Source: Propionigenium maris DSM 9537
GTDB lineage: Bacteria > Fusobacteriota > Fusobacteriia > Fusobacteriales > Fusobacteriaceae
Direction of reading: 5' to 3'
NCBI RefSeq assembly: GCF_027925155.1
Contig: NZ_BSDY01000006.1
Span: forward strand, 62,001-126,000
Length of the DNA: 64,000 nucleotides
Shown here in pieces: positions 5,972 through 15,261 of the stretch; within the stretch, counting starts at the first letter, position 1; the number at the start of each line of letters is the position of its first letter. A program made the translations under genes and the position numbers. Below the pieces are notes generated by a model. It did not search any database, was not told the DNA's origin, and saw only the letters and a program-made list of their open reading frames with translations.

Positions 5972-8425
5972 TTGAAAAAAACAGGAATACTAATAATAGC
6001 TCTTATGCTCCTGGGAGGGTGTGCCAGTGGAAACATAAGAATTCCTGAGGAACATATGGCTCCTAAGGAAGCAAAAAAGGGAGACAGCTATATATTCTTA
6101 GACAGCCTCAGGCATGATGGGAATATCACCAAGGTAAGCGAAAGGCATGATGGAAAAACTACCCTGAGAATACTATTCTCAACTAAGGGAGATGATGTGG
6201 AGGAGCTGAACCTCTACTATAGAGACGGTACACTGAAGAAGCAGAACATGGAGTCAGCAGGGGTCTACAGAGGGGTAGAGTACTATGTTGGGGAGATAGA
6301 GGTGGAAGCGGTAAACCTCGAGTACTTCTTTGAAGCCAGAGACGGAAGGGTAAGATATTTTGTGGGAGAGACGGGAGAGTATTCCCCTAAGAAGATAGAA
6401 AAGTTTACCTACGAGGTAGAGGAAGGGAAGCTTCTAGAGGTACCTCAGTGGTCCAAGAACTCTCTCTGGTATGGGATCTATGTGGATACCTTCAACAATG
6501 CCAATGAGGACAACGATCCAATCTTTAATGAGATGGGACCTGAATACTTCTTCCAACCAAGGGCAAAGATGGAAAGCGGTCAGTATAAGAGTGAGCTCAT
6601 AGACAGGGGATTATGGAGAAGTGTGGATACCCTGGGAGAGTTTCAGGTAAGCGACTGGACGGGAGACTTTTCTGTGGAGGAAGCCTATGAAAAAAATATG
6701 ACCTCCAAGTATAATCAGGGGAGCGGTAAGAATACCAGAAGATACGGGGGAGACCTCCAGGGGGTTCAGGAAAAGCTCTACTACCTAAAAAATATGGGGG
6801 TAGATGTAGTAAACCTTTCATCGGTATTTTACTCCTACTCAGCTCATAAGATGGATGTTATAGACTACAGACACGTATCTCCAGACCTTGCTCAGGTTAA
6901 GAGCCGGGGAAAAAGTGAGTATATGCTTTTAGATGTGGACCACAGAAGAGATGAAAATAAGCTGGGAGAGGGACTGGAAAGTTCTACCTGGAAGATGACG
7001 GAATCGGATATGCTTCTTGAGGAGCTGATCTTAAGTGCTCACAACAAGGAGATGAAGGTGGTACTGGATGTGAACCTGGACTATGTATCTAAAAGGTTCT
7101 GGGCTCTGAAGCAGCTAATGCTTCAGGGGAAGGAGAGTCCGTATAGAGACTGGTTCTACCTAGAGGACAACTGGGATAAGAGGATAGAGTACAGGGGAAC
7201 TTCAGTTGTTGGAATTGAAACTGGGGATGACGGCAAGAAGTATAGAAAGGCATGGATAGAGGCACCTGAGGGAGCAAGTGTAGAGGTTATAGAGGAAGTT
7301 TACAGATGGAATCTTGAACATATGGGAGTAAAGTTCCTAGATGAGGGACAAAACATGGTAGCTGTAAACTACTCCAATGAGGGATACAGAACCTATATAA
7401 AGGATTCCCTGAAGAAGTGGGTAGAGCTGGGAGTAGATGGCTACAGGATAGAGGCTTCCAATGTTCCTAGGGACCTTATAAGGGAGATAGAGGAATCACT
7501 GAGCAAGGAGAAGAAGGACCTACTTCTGGTAAGAGCCTGGGAGAGGTCTACACACCTTGATGACACTAACTTCCATTCTAAGGACAACTATGCCCTTGGG
7601 TCTATAATTATAGATTACCTGGACAGTAGGAAGAAACTCTCCAAGGATGAGCTTGAAAATGCATTCTATATCTACTCAAAGCTAAATACCCTGGATAATG
7701 TGTATGCAGGGCCTCTCTACCTGGACTCCAAGGATACCGACAGAGTCTTTTCTATGATGGCAAATCCTGGAAGAAAGTATGACAGCCTTAATACTCCAGA
7801 GAGCAATTATCTAAATATAAGGCCGGACCTGGCAGACAGAAGAGCAGTGGCAAGGGTGAAGGTAGCAAGCCTTATCCAGCTAACCATGGCTGGTTCTCCA
7901 TATATCTACTATGGTAGCGAAGCTGGTATGTGGGGGGGAGATGCCCCTTATAGCAGAAAACCAATGCTGTGGAGCGGTCAGAAAAACCAGGCTGAAAGGG
8001 ACAGGTATGAAACCTACGAAGCCTTAGGGAAGCTTAATCTTAATGGAGTAGAGTACAACAAGGTAAGAAAGTATGTGGAGTATCCAGTCACAAGAAACAA
8101 TGAGATAAGCAGCCACTATACCAAGGTTCTGGATTTCAGAAGAGAAAATGCAGAGATCTTCAGAGAGGGAAAGGTTAGATTCCTGGAGGCAGTAGAGGAA
8201 GAGAGTGGAAAAACCCTAGATGATGTCTTGGCATATGAGAGGATATTAGGTGAAAAAAGGGTAATAGTAGTTGTGAACAGAGGAACGACTTCCCGTAAGG
8301 TTGGTATCTATACAGATGGAAGGGGAGAGTTTGATTCTCTCTTCAAGGAAGAAAATAAGAAGATTACCGGAAAGAGGCTGAAGGTGGATATAGGACCTCT
8401 TGAGGGAGCTATCTACTATAACTAG
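5972..8425 (+). CDS. GH13 alpha-amylase-like lipoprotein, catalytic residues replaced
   Basis: A signal peptide with lipobox L-G-G-C predicts a surface lipoprotein. It has an N-terminal beta-rich domain and a neopullulanase-like GH13 barrel. The fold markers YGGDLQGVQEKL, NPGRKYDSLN and GSPYIYYGSEAGMWGGD are well kept, but the active-site motifs are not. Numbering from the upstream GTG at 5963, region I has DVNLDY instead of DxxxNH. Region II has GYRIE, with E497 where the nucleophile Asp belongs. Region III has VRAWE, with R524 at the acid/base Glu. Region IV has DSKDT, with the His changed to Lys but D591 kept. Likely a glycan-binding pseudoenzyme. TTG (5972) is preferred over GTG (5963) because it puts the aagggg SD at usable distance. 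Confidence 0.82.
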   Translation: MKKTGILIIALMLLGGCASGNIRIPEEHMAPKEAKKGDSYIFLDSLRHDGNITKVSERHDGKTTLRILFSTKGDDVEELNLYYRDGTLKKQNMESAGVYRGVEYYVGEIEVEAVNLEYFFEARDGRVRYFVGETGEYSPKKIEKFTYEVEEGKLLEVPQWSKNSLWYGIYVDTFNNANEDNDPIFNEMGPEYFFQPRAKMESGQYKSELIDRGLWRSVDTLGEFQVSDWTGDFSVEEAYEKNMTSKYNQGSGKNTRRYGGDLQGVQEKLYYLKNMGVDVVNLSSVFYSYSAHKMDVIDYRHVSPDLAQVKSRGKSEYMLLDVDHRRDENKLGEGLESSTWKMTESDMLLEELILSAHNKEMKVVLDVNLDYVSKRFWALKQLMLQGKESPYRDWFYLEDNWDKRIEYRGTSVVGIETGDDGKKYRKAWIEAPEGASVEVIEEVYRWNLEHMGVKFLDEGQNMVAVNYSNEGYRTYIKDSLKKWVELGVDGYRIEASNVPRDLIREIEESLSKEKKDLLLVRAWERSTHLDDTNFHSKDNYALGSIIIDYLDSRKKLSKDELENAFYIYSKLNTLDNVYAGPLYLDSKDTDRVFSMMANPGRKYDSLNTPESNYLNIRPDLADRRAVARVKVASLIQLTMAGSPYIYYGSEAGMWGGDAPYSRKPMLWSGQKNQAERDRYETYEALGKLNLNGVEYNKVRKYVEYPVTRNNEISSHYTKVLDFRRENAEIFREGKVRFLEAVEEESGKTLDDVLAYERILGEKRVIVVVNRGTTSRKVGIYTDGRGEFDSLFKEENKKITGKRLKVDIGPLEGAIYYN

Positions 8426-8505
8426 GGATTTCTCTTAAAGGTGTAGGGGATCTATTAATAGAAAAAAGTGAGCAGAGATAGCTAAATTATTGATCTGTTC
8501 TTAAA

Positions 8506-8534
8506 TTGAAAAAAGAATTTCTATGTGTTAGAAT
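8506..8534 (+). promoter_or_regulatory. tpiA promoter
   Basis: TTGAAA (8506-8511), 17 bases, TAGAAT (8529-8534), followed by the tpiA SD and ATG about 40 bases on. Confidence 0.7.
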
Positions 8535-8576
8535 TTTATAAACGGTCATAAATTGAAAATAGGGGTGAATTGAAGA

Positions 8577-9332
8577 ATGAGAAGAACAATAGTTGCAGGA
8601 AACTGGAAGATGAATAAAACAAACGCAGAAGCAGTTGAGATGCTTACTAAGCTGGCAGAGCTTGTAAAGGGAGACGAGAAGGTAGGTGTTGTAATCGGTG
8701 CACCATTTACAGCTCTTTCAGACGCAGTTAAAGCTGTGGAAGGGTCTCACATTGAGATTGCAGCTGAAAATATGAACGCCAACGAATCTGGAGCTTTCAC
8801 TGGAGAGATCTCAGCAAAGATGCTTACTTCAATCGGAGTAAAGTATGTAATCCTTGGGCACTCTGAAAGAAGAGAGTACTACGGTGAGACAGACGAGATA
8901 GTAAATGAGAAGGTTAAAGCTGCTCTAGCTAACGGCCTGACTCCTATCCTTTGTATCGGAGAGAAGCTAGAGGACAGAGAAGCTGGAAGAACAAACGAGG
9001 TAAACGCTACTCAGTTAAAGGGTGGTATGGCAGGACTTACAGCAGAAGATGCTGCTAAAGTAGTAATCGCATATGAGCCAGTATGGGCAATCGGAACTGG
9101 AAAAACTGCAACTCCTGAGATGGCACAGGAAACTCACAAAGCAATCAGAGATCTTCTTACAGAGATGTTTGGTGCAGAGGTAGCAGGAGATATGACGATC
9201 CAATATGGTGGATCTATGAAGCCAGGAAACGCTAAGGAGCTTATGTCTGAAGCGGATATCGACGGTGGACTAGTAGGTGGAGCCTCACTGGATGCAGATT
9301 CATTTGCTGAAATTGTAAAAGCAGGTCTATAA
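8577..9332 (+). CDS. tpiA: Triosephosphate isomerase
   Basis: Interconverts dihydroxyacetone phosphate and glyceraldehyde 3-phosphate in glycolysis. The N-terminal GNWKMNKT holds Asn/Lys of the active site, GHSERR the His electrophile, and AYEPVWAIGTGKTATP the catalytic Glu and loop 6. The length, 251 aa, is standard. It has its own promoter and terminator and is followed by the next glycolytic gene, gpmI. Codons are of the highly expressed type. Confidence 0.97.
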   Translation: MRRTIVAGNWKMNKTNAEAVEMLTKLAELVKGDEKVGVVIGAPFTALSDAVKAVEGSHIEIAAENMNANESGAFTGEISAKMLTSIGVKYVILGHSERREYYGETDEIVNEKVKAALANGLTPILCIGEKLEDREAGRTNEVNATQLKGGMAGLTAEDAAKVVIAYEPVWAIGTGKTATPEMAQETHKAIRDLLTEMFGAEVAGDMTIQYGGSMKPGNAKELMSEADIDGGLVGGASLDADSFAEIVKAGL

Positions 9333-9338
9333 TTTTTT

Positions 9339-9368
9339 CATGCACGGAAGAGATTCCGTGCATTTTAT
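9339..9368 (+). terminator. tpiA terminator
   Basis: Perfect 8-bp stem tgcacgga/tccgtgca (9341-9348, 9355-9362) with a short T-rich tail; part of the transcription may read on into gpmI, whose own promoter is not obvious. Confidence 0.75.
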
Positions 9369-9404
9369 TAAAGGTTGATTGAGAATAAAGATGAGGTGAA
9401 AAGA

Positions 9405-10928
9405 ATGTCGAAAAAAACAGTAATGCTGGCTGTCCTAGATGGTTGGGGAATAAATGAAAATAAAGATGAAAAAAATGCTATCGCAGAGGTAGATACAAAG
9501 AACTTTGACAGACTTATGGCAGAGTATCCAAATACAAGGCTAAAGGCTGCAGGGGAAGCAGTAGGTCTACCAGAGGGACAGATGGGTAACTCAGAGGTAG
9601 GACACCTTAACCTAGGTGCAGGAAGGGTAGTGTATCAGCCCCTTGTAAAGATCTCTAAGGATATCAGAGACGGGGAGATCAAAAATAACAAGGTCCTTAC
9701 TGAGCTCTATACCTCTGTTAAGGAAAATGGCGGAGCTCTTCACCTGGGAGGGCTTCTTTCCAATGGTGGAGTTCACTCTCACATAGACCACCTTGTGGGA
9801 CTTATCGATATGGCCAAGAACTACGGAATAGAGGATGTATGTGTACACGCATTCCTAGATGGAAGAGATACGCCACCTCAGTCAGCTATAGAGTTTGTAG
9901 AGGAACTGGAAGCTAAGATGCAGGAGATAGGTGTAGGTAGAATAGTTACTATCTCTGGTAGATACTTTGCAATGGATAGAGACAACAACTGGGACAGAAC
10001 AGAGCTAGCTTACAACGCTATAGTAAAGGGAGGGGGACTAAAAGCAGCCACTGCAGTGGAAGCAGTTAAAAACTCCTATGCTAAGGGGGAGAACGATGAG
10101 TTCGTTAAGCCTACTGTAGTAGTAGAGGGATCTGAGCTAAAGGTTGGAGACGGTTTTGTTAACTTTAACTTCAGACCAGACAGAGCTAGACAGATAACCA
10201 GAGCTATAGTTGACAAGGAGTTTGAAGGTTTTGCAAGGGAGTATATGGAGGTTAAATTTGCCTGCATGAGACAGTACTCAGCAGATATAGATGCCCCTGT
10301 AGTATATGAGGATGAGGAGATTGTAAATACCTATGGTGAGGTAATCTCCAAGGCGGGCCTGACTCAGCTGAGAACTGCAGAGACTGAGAAGTACGCTCAC
10401 GTAACATTCTTCTTTAACGGTGGTAAGGAGGAGCAGTATGAGGGAGAGGACAGAAAGCTTGTAGCTTCTCCTAAGGTAGCTACCTATGACCTTAAGCCTG
10501 AGATGAGTGCTTATGAGGTGACTGAAGGGGTGCTGGAAGCTCTAGACAGCGGAAAGTACGACACTATCATCCTTAACTACGCTAACCCTGATATGGTAGG
10601 ACACACTGGTGACTTTGAGGCAGTTAAGAAGGCTGTAGCAGTGGTAGATGAGTGCCTAGGTAAGATAGCTGCTAAGATAGAGGAGATAGAGGGAACTATG
10701 CTGGTAACAGCAGACCACGGAAACGCTGACCTTATGGAGGATCCAGAGAGCGGAGTGGCATTTACTGCCCACACTGTAAATGAGGTGCCGTTCATCCTTG
10801 TATCCAAGGAACTGAAGGATGCCAAGGTGAAGCCTGGAAAGCTGGCTGACCTTGCTCCAACTATGTTAGATATACTAGGAGTGGAGAAACCTGCAGAGAT
10901 GACAGGTGAAACTCTTCTTGAGAGATAA
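9405..10928 (+). CDS. gpmI: 2,3-bisphosphoglycerate-independent phosphoglycerate mutase
   Basis: Converts 3-phosphoglycerate to 2-phosphoglycerate in glycolysis using two Mn2+ and a phosphoserine. LDGWGIN (metal Asp), MGNSEVGHLNLGAGR (the phosphorylated Ser), FLDGRDTPP and VTADHGNADLM are the family motifs. ATG at 9405 is chosen because gaggtga lies 7 bases upstream; an in-frame TTG 30 bases earlier only adds non-conserved residues. About 507 aa, usual for the family. Confidence 0.96.
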   Translation: MSKKTVMLAVLDGWGINENKDEKNAIAEVDTKNFDRLMAEYPNTRLKAAGEAVGLPEGQMGNSEVGHLNLGAGRVVYQPLVKISKDIRDGEIKNNKVLTELYTSVKENGGALHLGGLLSNGGVHSHIDHLVGLIDMAKNYGIEDVCVHAFLDGRDTPPQSAIEFVEELEAKMQEIGVGRIVTISGRYFAMDRDNNWDRTELAYNAIVKGGGLKAATAVEAVKNSYAKGENDEFVKPTVVVEGSELKVGDGFVNFNFRPDRARQITRAIVDKEFEGFAREYMEVKFACMRQYSADIDAPVVYEDEEIVNTYGEVISKAGLTQLRTAETEKYAHVTFFFNGGKEEQYEGEDRKLVASPKVATYDLKPEMSAYEVTEGVLEALDSGKYDTIILNYANPDMVGHTGDFEAVKKAVAVVDECLGKIAAKIEEIEGTMLVTADHGNADLMEDPESGVAFTAHTVNEVPFILVSKELKDAKVKPGKLADLAPTMLDILGVEKPAEMTGETLLER

Positions 10929-10939
10929 TCAGATAGATC

Positions 10940-10972
10940 AAGGCCTGGAAGTTGCTTCCAGGCCTTTTTTCT
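10940..10972 (+). terminator. gpmI terminator
   Basis: 12-bp stem aaggcctggaag/cttccaggcctt with a 3-base loop, then T run. Confidence 0.93.
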
Positions 10973-11090
10973 TGTTAAGAAAAGTATAGGTTTTATAAAA
11001 AATCACATGAAGAATTAGTGTTCCAACTGATTATTAGGGTGCAGGGTCACCTTGCTTTTATTGGTAAAATCAGAAGTAGATTTATGAATA

Positions 11091-11119
11091 TTTACAAAGT
11101 TTTACAGATATGATAAAAT
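11091..11119 (+). promoter_or_regulatory. ychF promoter
   Basis: TTTACA (11091-11096), 17 bases, TAAAAT (11114-11119). Confidence 0.7.
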
Positions 11120-11156
11120 TAATAGAATAAATAAGACATTTTAGGAGGGTTTCAAG

Positions 11157-12251
11157 ATGATTGGAATAGGAATTGTAGGTCTTCCAAACGTTGGAAAATC
11201 GACACTTTTCAATGCTATAACAAAAGCAGGGGCAGCAGAAGCGGCAAACTACCCATTCTGTACAATAGAGCCAAATGTAGGTATGGTAACAGTACCAGAT
11301 TCGAGACTGGATGAGTTATCAAAGATCATAAATCCCCAGAGAGTTCAGCACGCTACAGTTGAGTTTGTAGATATCGCAGGACTTGTTAAGGGAGCAGCTG
11401 GTGGAGAGGGGCTTGGAAATAAGTTTCTTTCAAATATCAGATCAACAGCAGCTATCTGTCAGGTAGTAAGATGCTTCGAGGACACAAATGTAGTTCACGT
11501 AGATGGTTCAGTGGATCCGATTAGAGATATCGAGGTAATAAATACAGAGCTTATCCTGTCGGACCTAGAGGCAGCAGAGAGAGCTATAGAGAAGCAGGCT
11601 AAGCTTGTAAGAGCTAAAAATAAGGAAGCTCTTGCTCTTATGCCGGTACTTGAGAAGTGTAAGGCTCACCTAGAGGACTTCAAACTTCTTAAGACTCTAG
11701 AGCTTACAGAGGATGAGGCATTCTTAATAAAGGCATACCAGTTCCTTACTCTAAAGCCTATGATGTTTGCTGCTAACGTATCTGAGGATGACCTTGTATC
11801 TGGAAACGAGTATGTAGAGAAGGTAAGAGAGTACGCAGCTAACCTTGGATCTGAGGTAGCTATAGTATCTGCTAAGGTAGAGGCTGAGCTTCAGGAGATG
11901 GAAGAGGAAGACAGAGATATGTTCCTAGAGGAGCTTGGGGTTACTGAGCCAGGTCTAAACAGACTGATAAGAGCTGGATTTAAGCTTCTTGGACTTCAGA
12001 CTTACTTTACAGCAGGTGTGAAGGAAGTAAGAGCATGGACTATAAGAATTGGAGATACAGCTCCTAAAGCAGCTGGAGAGATCCACACAGACTTTGAAAA
12101 GGGGTTCATCAGAGCCAAGGTTGTAGCCTACGATGAGTTCGTTAAAAACAGTGGTTGGAAGGGGTCTCAGGAGTCTGGAGTGCTTAGACTTGAAGGTAAG
12201 GAATACATCGTTAAAGATGGAGATTTAATGGAGTTCCTGTTTAACGTATAA
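11157..12251 (+). CDS. ychF: Redox-regulated ATPase/GTPase YchF (Obg family)
   Basis: Ribosome-associated P-loop NTPase of the Obg/OLA1 group, which prefers ATP. Walker A is GLPNVGKST at the N-terminus and G3 is DIAGLVKGA. The G4 position reads NVSE rather than NKxD, the change that marks YchF. A helical insert and C-terminal TGS-like domain ([23 protein letters not shown]) follow. The 364-aa length is standard. Monocistronic by its own promoter. Confidence 0.96.
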   Translation: MIGIGIVGLPNVGKSTLFNAITKAGAAEAANYPFCTIEPNVGMVTVPDSRLDELSKIINPQRVQHATVEFVDIAGLVKGAAGGEGLGNKFLSNIRSTAAICQVVRCFEDTNVVHVDGSVDPIRDIEVINTELILSDLEAAERAIEKQAKLVRAKNKEALALMPVLEKCKAHLEDFKLLKTLELTEDEAFLIKAYQFLTLKPMMFAANVSEDDLVSGNEYVEKVREYAANLGSEVAIVSAKVEAELQEMEEEDRDMFLEELGVTEPGLNRLIRAGFKLLGLQTYFTAGVKEVRAWTIRIGDTAPKAAGEIHTDFEKGFIRAKVVAYDEFVKNSGWKGSQESGVLRLEGKEYIVKDGDLMEFLFNV

Positions 12252-12286
12252 AATGAAACAAAAAAACCTTTGTTAATAAAAATTAC

Positions 12287-12315
12287 TTGACAAAGTTTTG
12301 GAAATTGGATAAAAT
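12287..12315 (+). promoter_or_regulatory. Promoter of the DUF177-rpmF unit
   Basis: TTGACA (12287-12292), 17 bases, TAAAAT (12310-12315). A longer reading frame of the next gene would start inside this -35 element, which argues for the downstream TTG start. Confidence 0.85.
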
Positions 12316-12346
12316 ATCTAAGTATTTTATAATGAGGAGGTTAGTC

Positions 12347-12835
12347 TTGATTATAAAGTTAGAGGAATTAAGAACTAAGCCAAACCAGAAAGAAAAGTTT
12401 AGTTACACAACTTCTGAGGTTGAAGACATTAAACTTCTATCTCCCTTGGAAGTAGAGGGGGAAATATCCTATATTGAAGATGAAATCTTCGTTAGAGGAC
12501 ATTACAGAGTCAAGGTAGGAGCACCTTGTGTAAAGTGTCTGAAGGAAGTGGCGATATCCTTAGATGGCGAGTATGATGGTCACTACTCTGAAGGTGAAAA
12601 GTATAGTAAACATATGAGTTCACTGAAGAAGGAGTGCGATATAAAGGAAAACTATCTAGAGGAAGCTGTCCACGGAGAGATAGACATAACTGAACTAGTT
12701 AGAGAATTTATAATACTTGATATGCCCCCTTATCCAGCTTGTGAACCAGCATGTGATGGTTTAGAGGAGATGGAGAAATACTCAAAAGATGATGTAGATC
12801 CAAGGTGGCAAGAGTTACTTAATCTTAAAAATTAA
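12347..12835 (+). CDS. YceD/DUF177 family protein
   Basis: A conserved partner of ribosomal protein L32 in gene order, linked in plants and bacteria to 23S rRNA accumulation. Features are the Cys pair APCVKCLKEV near the middle and the C-terminal CEPACDGL with DPRWQEL, typical of DUF177. The TTG start at 12347 has a perfect aggagg 6 bases upstream. It is followed 37 bases later by rpmF, the standard arrangement. Confidence 0.9.
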   Translation: MIIKLEELRTKPNQKEKFSYTTSEVEDIKLLSPLEVEGEISYIEDEIFVRGHYRVKVGAPCVKCLKEVAISLDGEYDGHYSEGEKYSKHMSSLKKECDIKENYLEEAVHGEIDITELVREFIILDMPPYPACEPACDGLEEMEKYSKDDVDPRWQELLNLKN

Positions 12836-12872
12836 ATTTTTAAATAAGAATTGCGTAGGAGGCGAATGAAGA

Positions 12873-13055
12873 ATGGCAGTACCTAAGAAGAAAACTTCTA
12901 AAGCTAAGAAAAACATGAGAAGATCTCATGATTCACTAAAAGCATCAGGATTAGCAACTTGTGATAAGTGTGGAGCACCTAGAAGACCTCACAGAGTGTG
13001 TCTAGAGTGTGGAGACTACAACGGTAAGCAAGTACTAGCAAACGAAGCTGAGTAA
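12873..13055 (+). CDS. rpmF: 50S ribosomal protein L32
   Basis: A 60-aa basic protein of the large subunit. The N-terminus [19 protein letters not shown] is diagnostic, and two Cys-x2-Cys pairs (CDKC, CLEC) form a zinc site. SD aggag before ATG. It ends at a strong terminator that also carries the plsX -35. Confidence 0.97.
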   Translation: MAVPKKKTSKAKKNMRRSHDSLKASGLATCDKCGAPRRPHRVCLECGDYNGKQVLANEAE

Positions 13056-13067
13056 TTGAATGAAAAG

Positions 13068-13100
13068 AGACAAGATGGTATCATCTTGTCTTTTTTTTTA
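13068..13100 (+). terminator. rpmF terminator
   Basis: 10-bp stem agacaagatg/catcttgtct with 4-base loop and nine or more T. Confidence 0.93.
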
Positions 13101-13114
13101 TATTCTGATAAAAT
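13086..13114 (+). promoter_or_regulatory. plsX promoter nested in the rpmF terminator
   Basis: TTGTCT (13086-13091, the descending arm of the terminator stem), 17 bases including the T run, TAAAAT (13109-13114). Start of plsX follows at 13147 with aggagg. Confidence 0.6.
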
Positions 13115-13146
13115 AATAGAAGTTATTTTATAATTAGGAGGAAGTA

Positions 13147-14142
13147 ATGAGAGTAGCTTTAGATGCTATGGGTGGAGATTTTGCCCCTTTGGAACCTGTA
13201 AAGGGAGCAGTACTTGCAACCCAGGAGATGGATCACCTCAACGTTATACTTGTTGGAAACAAAGAGTTGATAGAAAAAGAATTAGAAAAATATAATTACG
13301 ATAAGAATAGGATTACCATAGAACACGCACCAGATGTGATAGCTATGGACGAGAAGGATAATCCAGCTATGGCTGTAAGAAAGAAACCCCTAGCTTCTAT
13401 GAATGTGGCTCTTGACCTTATAAAGGAAGGGAGAGCTGATGCCAGTGTATCGGCTGGAAACACAGGAGCTCTTATGACAGCCAGTCAGCTGAAGCTGAGA
13501 AGAATAAAGGGCGTTCTCAGACCAGCGATAACAACTGTATTCCCATCTAAGAAGGGGCACCTTGTGATGCTGGATGCAGGAGCAAATGCAGAGTGTAAGC
13601 CAGAATACCTAGATCAGTTTGCAGTAATGGCCACAAAATACTCGGAGGTACTTCTAGGAACTGGAGATCCCAAGGTAGGGCTTTTAAATATAGGAGAGGA
13701 ACCAGGTAAGGGAAATGAGCTTACCAAGGAAGCCTTTAGCCTTCTTGCAGAGAATAAAAAAATAAATTTTGTAGGAAATATAGAAAGTCGTGATATGATG
13801 GATGCAGGCATCGACATTGTAGTCACCGATGGATTTACTGGAAATATACTTTTAAAAACAGCAGAGGGAACAGCTAGTTTCATCCTGGATTTCCTTAAAA
13901 AGGAAATTCCTAAAAAAGGATTATATAAATTAGGGGCACTTCTATTAAAACCTGTATTTAAAAGACTGAAGGAAAAGATGGATTCCTCTGAATATGGAGG
14001 AGCACTATTTTTAGGACTTAATGGAATATCTATAAAAGCCCACGGGAACTCGGATTCCAAAGCATTTAAGAATGCTATTCAGGTAGCAGAGAAGTTTGCA
14101 GAGGTAGATCTTGTCGGTGGGGTGAAGGAAGCGATCAGCTAA
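13147..14142 (+). CDS. plsX: Phosphate acyltransferase PlsX
   Basis: Makes acyl-phosphate from acyl-ACP for the PlsX/PlsY route of phospholipid synthesis; a peripheral membrane enzyme. MRVALDAMGGDFAP at the N-terminus, SAGNTGALM, MLDAGANAECKP and VTDGFTGNILLKT are family motifs. The 331-aa length is standard. It leads the fatty-acid cluster, with fabH 10 bases downstream. Confidence 0.96.
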   Translation: MRVALDAMGGDFAPLEPVKGAVLATQEMDHLNVILVGNKELIEKELEKYNYDKNRITIEHAPDVIAMDEKDNPAMAVRKKPLASMNVALDLIKEGRADASVSAGNTGALMTASQLKLRRIKGVLRPAITTVFPSKKGHLVMLDAGANAECKPEYLDQFAVMATKYSEVLLGTGDPKVGLLNIGEEPGKGNELTKEAFSLLAENKKINFVGNIESRDMMDAGIDIVVTDGFTGNILLKTAEGTASFILDFLKKEIPKKGLYKLGALLLKPVFKRLKEKMDSSEYGGALFLGLNGISIKAHGNSDSKAFKNAIQVAEKFAEVDLVGGVKEAIS

Positions 14143-14152
14143 GGGGGAATCG

Positions 14153-15145
14153 ATGAAATTTAAAGACGTTGGAATAATAGGAATGGGAACATATGTTCCT
14201 GAGAAGGTAATGACAAACTTTGATTTTGAAAAGATTATAGACACCAGCGATGAGTGGATAAGAACGAGAACTGGTATAGAGGAGAGAAGATTTGTAGCTT
14301 CCGACCAGGCTACTTCAGACCTTGCTGTGGAAGCAGCGAAGAGAGCTCTTGCTAAGTCAGGAGACAGTGTTGAGGATATCGAGATGATAATCGTAGCAAC
14401 TTGTACTCCAGATTACCTTATCCAAAGTACTGCTTGCCTGGTACAGGAGAAGCTGGGGGCAAAAAATGCAGCAGCCTTTGACCTGAACGCAGCATGCAGC
14501 GGATTTGTATATGGTCTTACAGTGGCGTCGAGTCTTATAAAGTCACTTATGTATAAGAAGATCCTTGTAATAGGTGCAGAGGCTCTGTCTAGAGTGCTGG
14601 ATATGAAGGACAGAAATACTTGTATCCTATTTGGAGACGGTGCAGCAGCAGCAGTAGTAGGAGAGGTAGAGGAAGGATACGGAATCCTTTCAAGCTACAT
14701 CATGGCAGAGGGAGAAAATGAGGAGATCCTTAGAATGCCAGCAGGAGGAACGGTAAGACCTACAACTCAGGATGAGTTAGACAGAAGGCAGAACTTCCTT
14801 AAGATGAAGGGGCAGGATGTATTTAAGTTTGCAGTAAAGGCACTGCCTAAAGCAACTTCAGCAGCCCTTGAAAAAGCAGGTAAGGCGGTGGAGGAGATAG
14901 ATATGATAATCCCTCACCAGGCCAACAAGAGGATAATAGATTCAGCAGCTAAGAGGCTGAAGGTTTCTACTGATAAGTTCTACCTGAACCTAAACAAGTA
15001 CGGTAACACTTCATCAGCTTCAATCGGACTGGCTCTAGGAGAAGCTCTTGAAAAGGGGAAAGTTAAGAAGGGTGACACTCTTGCATTCACAGGATTTGGT
15101 GCAGGACTTACCTACGGATCTCTTATAATAAAGTGGGCGTACTAA
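14153..15145 (+). CDS. fabH: Beta-ketoacyl-ACP synthase III
   Basis: Condenses acetyl-CoA with malonyl-ACP to start fatty-acid chains. Catalytic Cys is in NAACSGF, His in IPHQANKRI, Asn in KYGNTSSAS; the C-terminus GFGAGLTYGSLIIKW is typical. 330 aa. Ten bases after plsX, so co-transcribed. Confidence 0.97.
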   Translation: MKFKDVGIIGMGTYVPEKVMTNFDFEKIIDTSDEWIRTRTGIEERRFVASDQATSDLAVEAAKRALAKSGDSVEDIEMIIVATCTPDYLIQSTACLVQEKLGAKNAAAFDLNAACSGFVYGLTVASSLIKSLMYKKILVIGAEALSRVLDMKDRNTCILFGDGAAAAVVGEVEEGYGILSSYIMAEGENEEILRMPAGGTVRPTTQDELDRRQNFLKMKGQDVFKFAVKALPKATSAALEKAGKAVEEIDMIIPHQANKRIIDSAAKRLKVSTDKFYLNLNKYGNTSSASIGLALGEALEKGKVKKGDTLAFTGFGAGLTYGSLIIKWAY

Positions 15146-15197
15146 TCTTAAGAAAACCAAGGAAATACCTGAGTTAAACTAGTCAAGAAGTTCTTTG

Positions 15198-15239
15198 TTG
15201 ACAATAAATAGCACCTGTGATATATTAAGATTACAGGTG
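15198..15239 (+). promoter_or_regulatory. fabD promoter with overlapping operator-like inverted repeat
   Basis: TTGACA (15198-15203), 17 bases, TATATT (15221-15226). A perfect 7-bp inverted repeat, cacctgt (15212-15218) and acaggtg (15233-15239), straddles the -10, a position suited to a repressor. The motif does not resemble the FapR or FabT sites I know. Confidence 0.75.
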
Positions 15240-15261
15240 TAATTAAATAAGGAGGTTACAA

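Noticed and set aside
12287-12346. Longer N-terminus for the DUF177 protein
   Set aside because: This stretch contains the promoter -35, -10 and the SD for the TTG at 12347, so it is unlikely to be translated.
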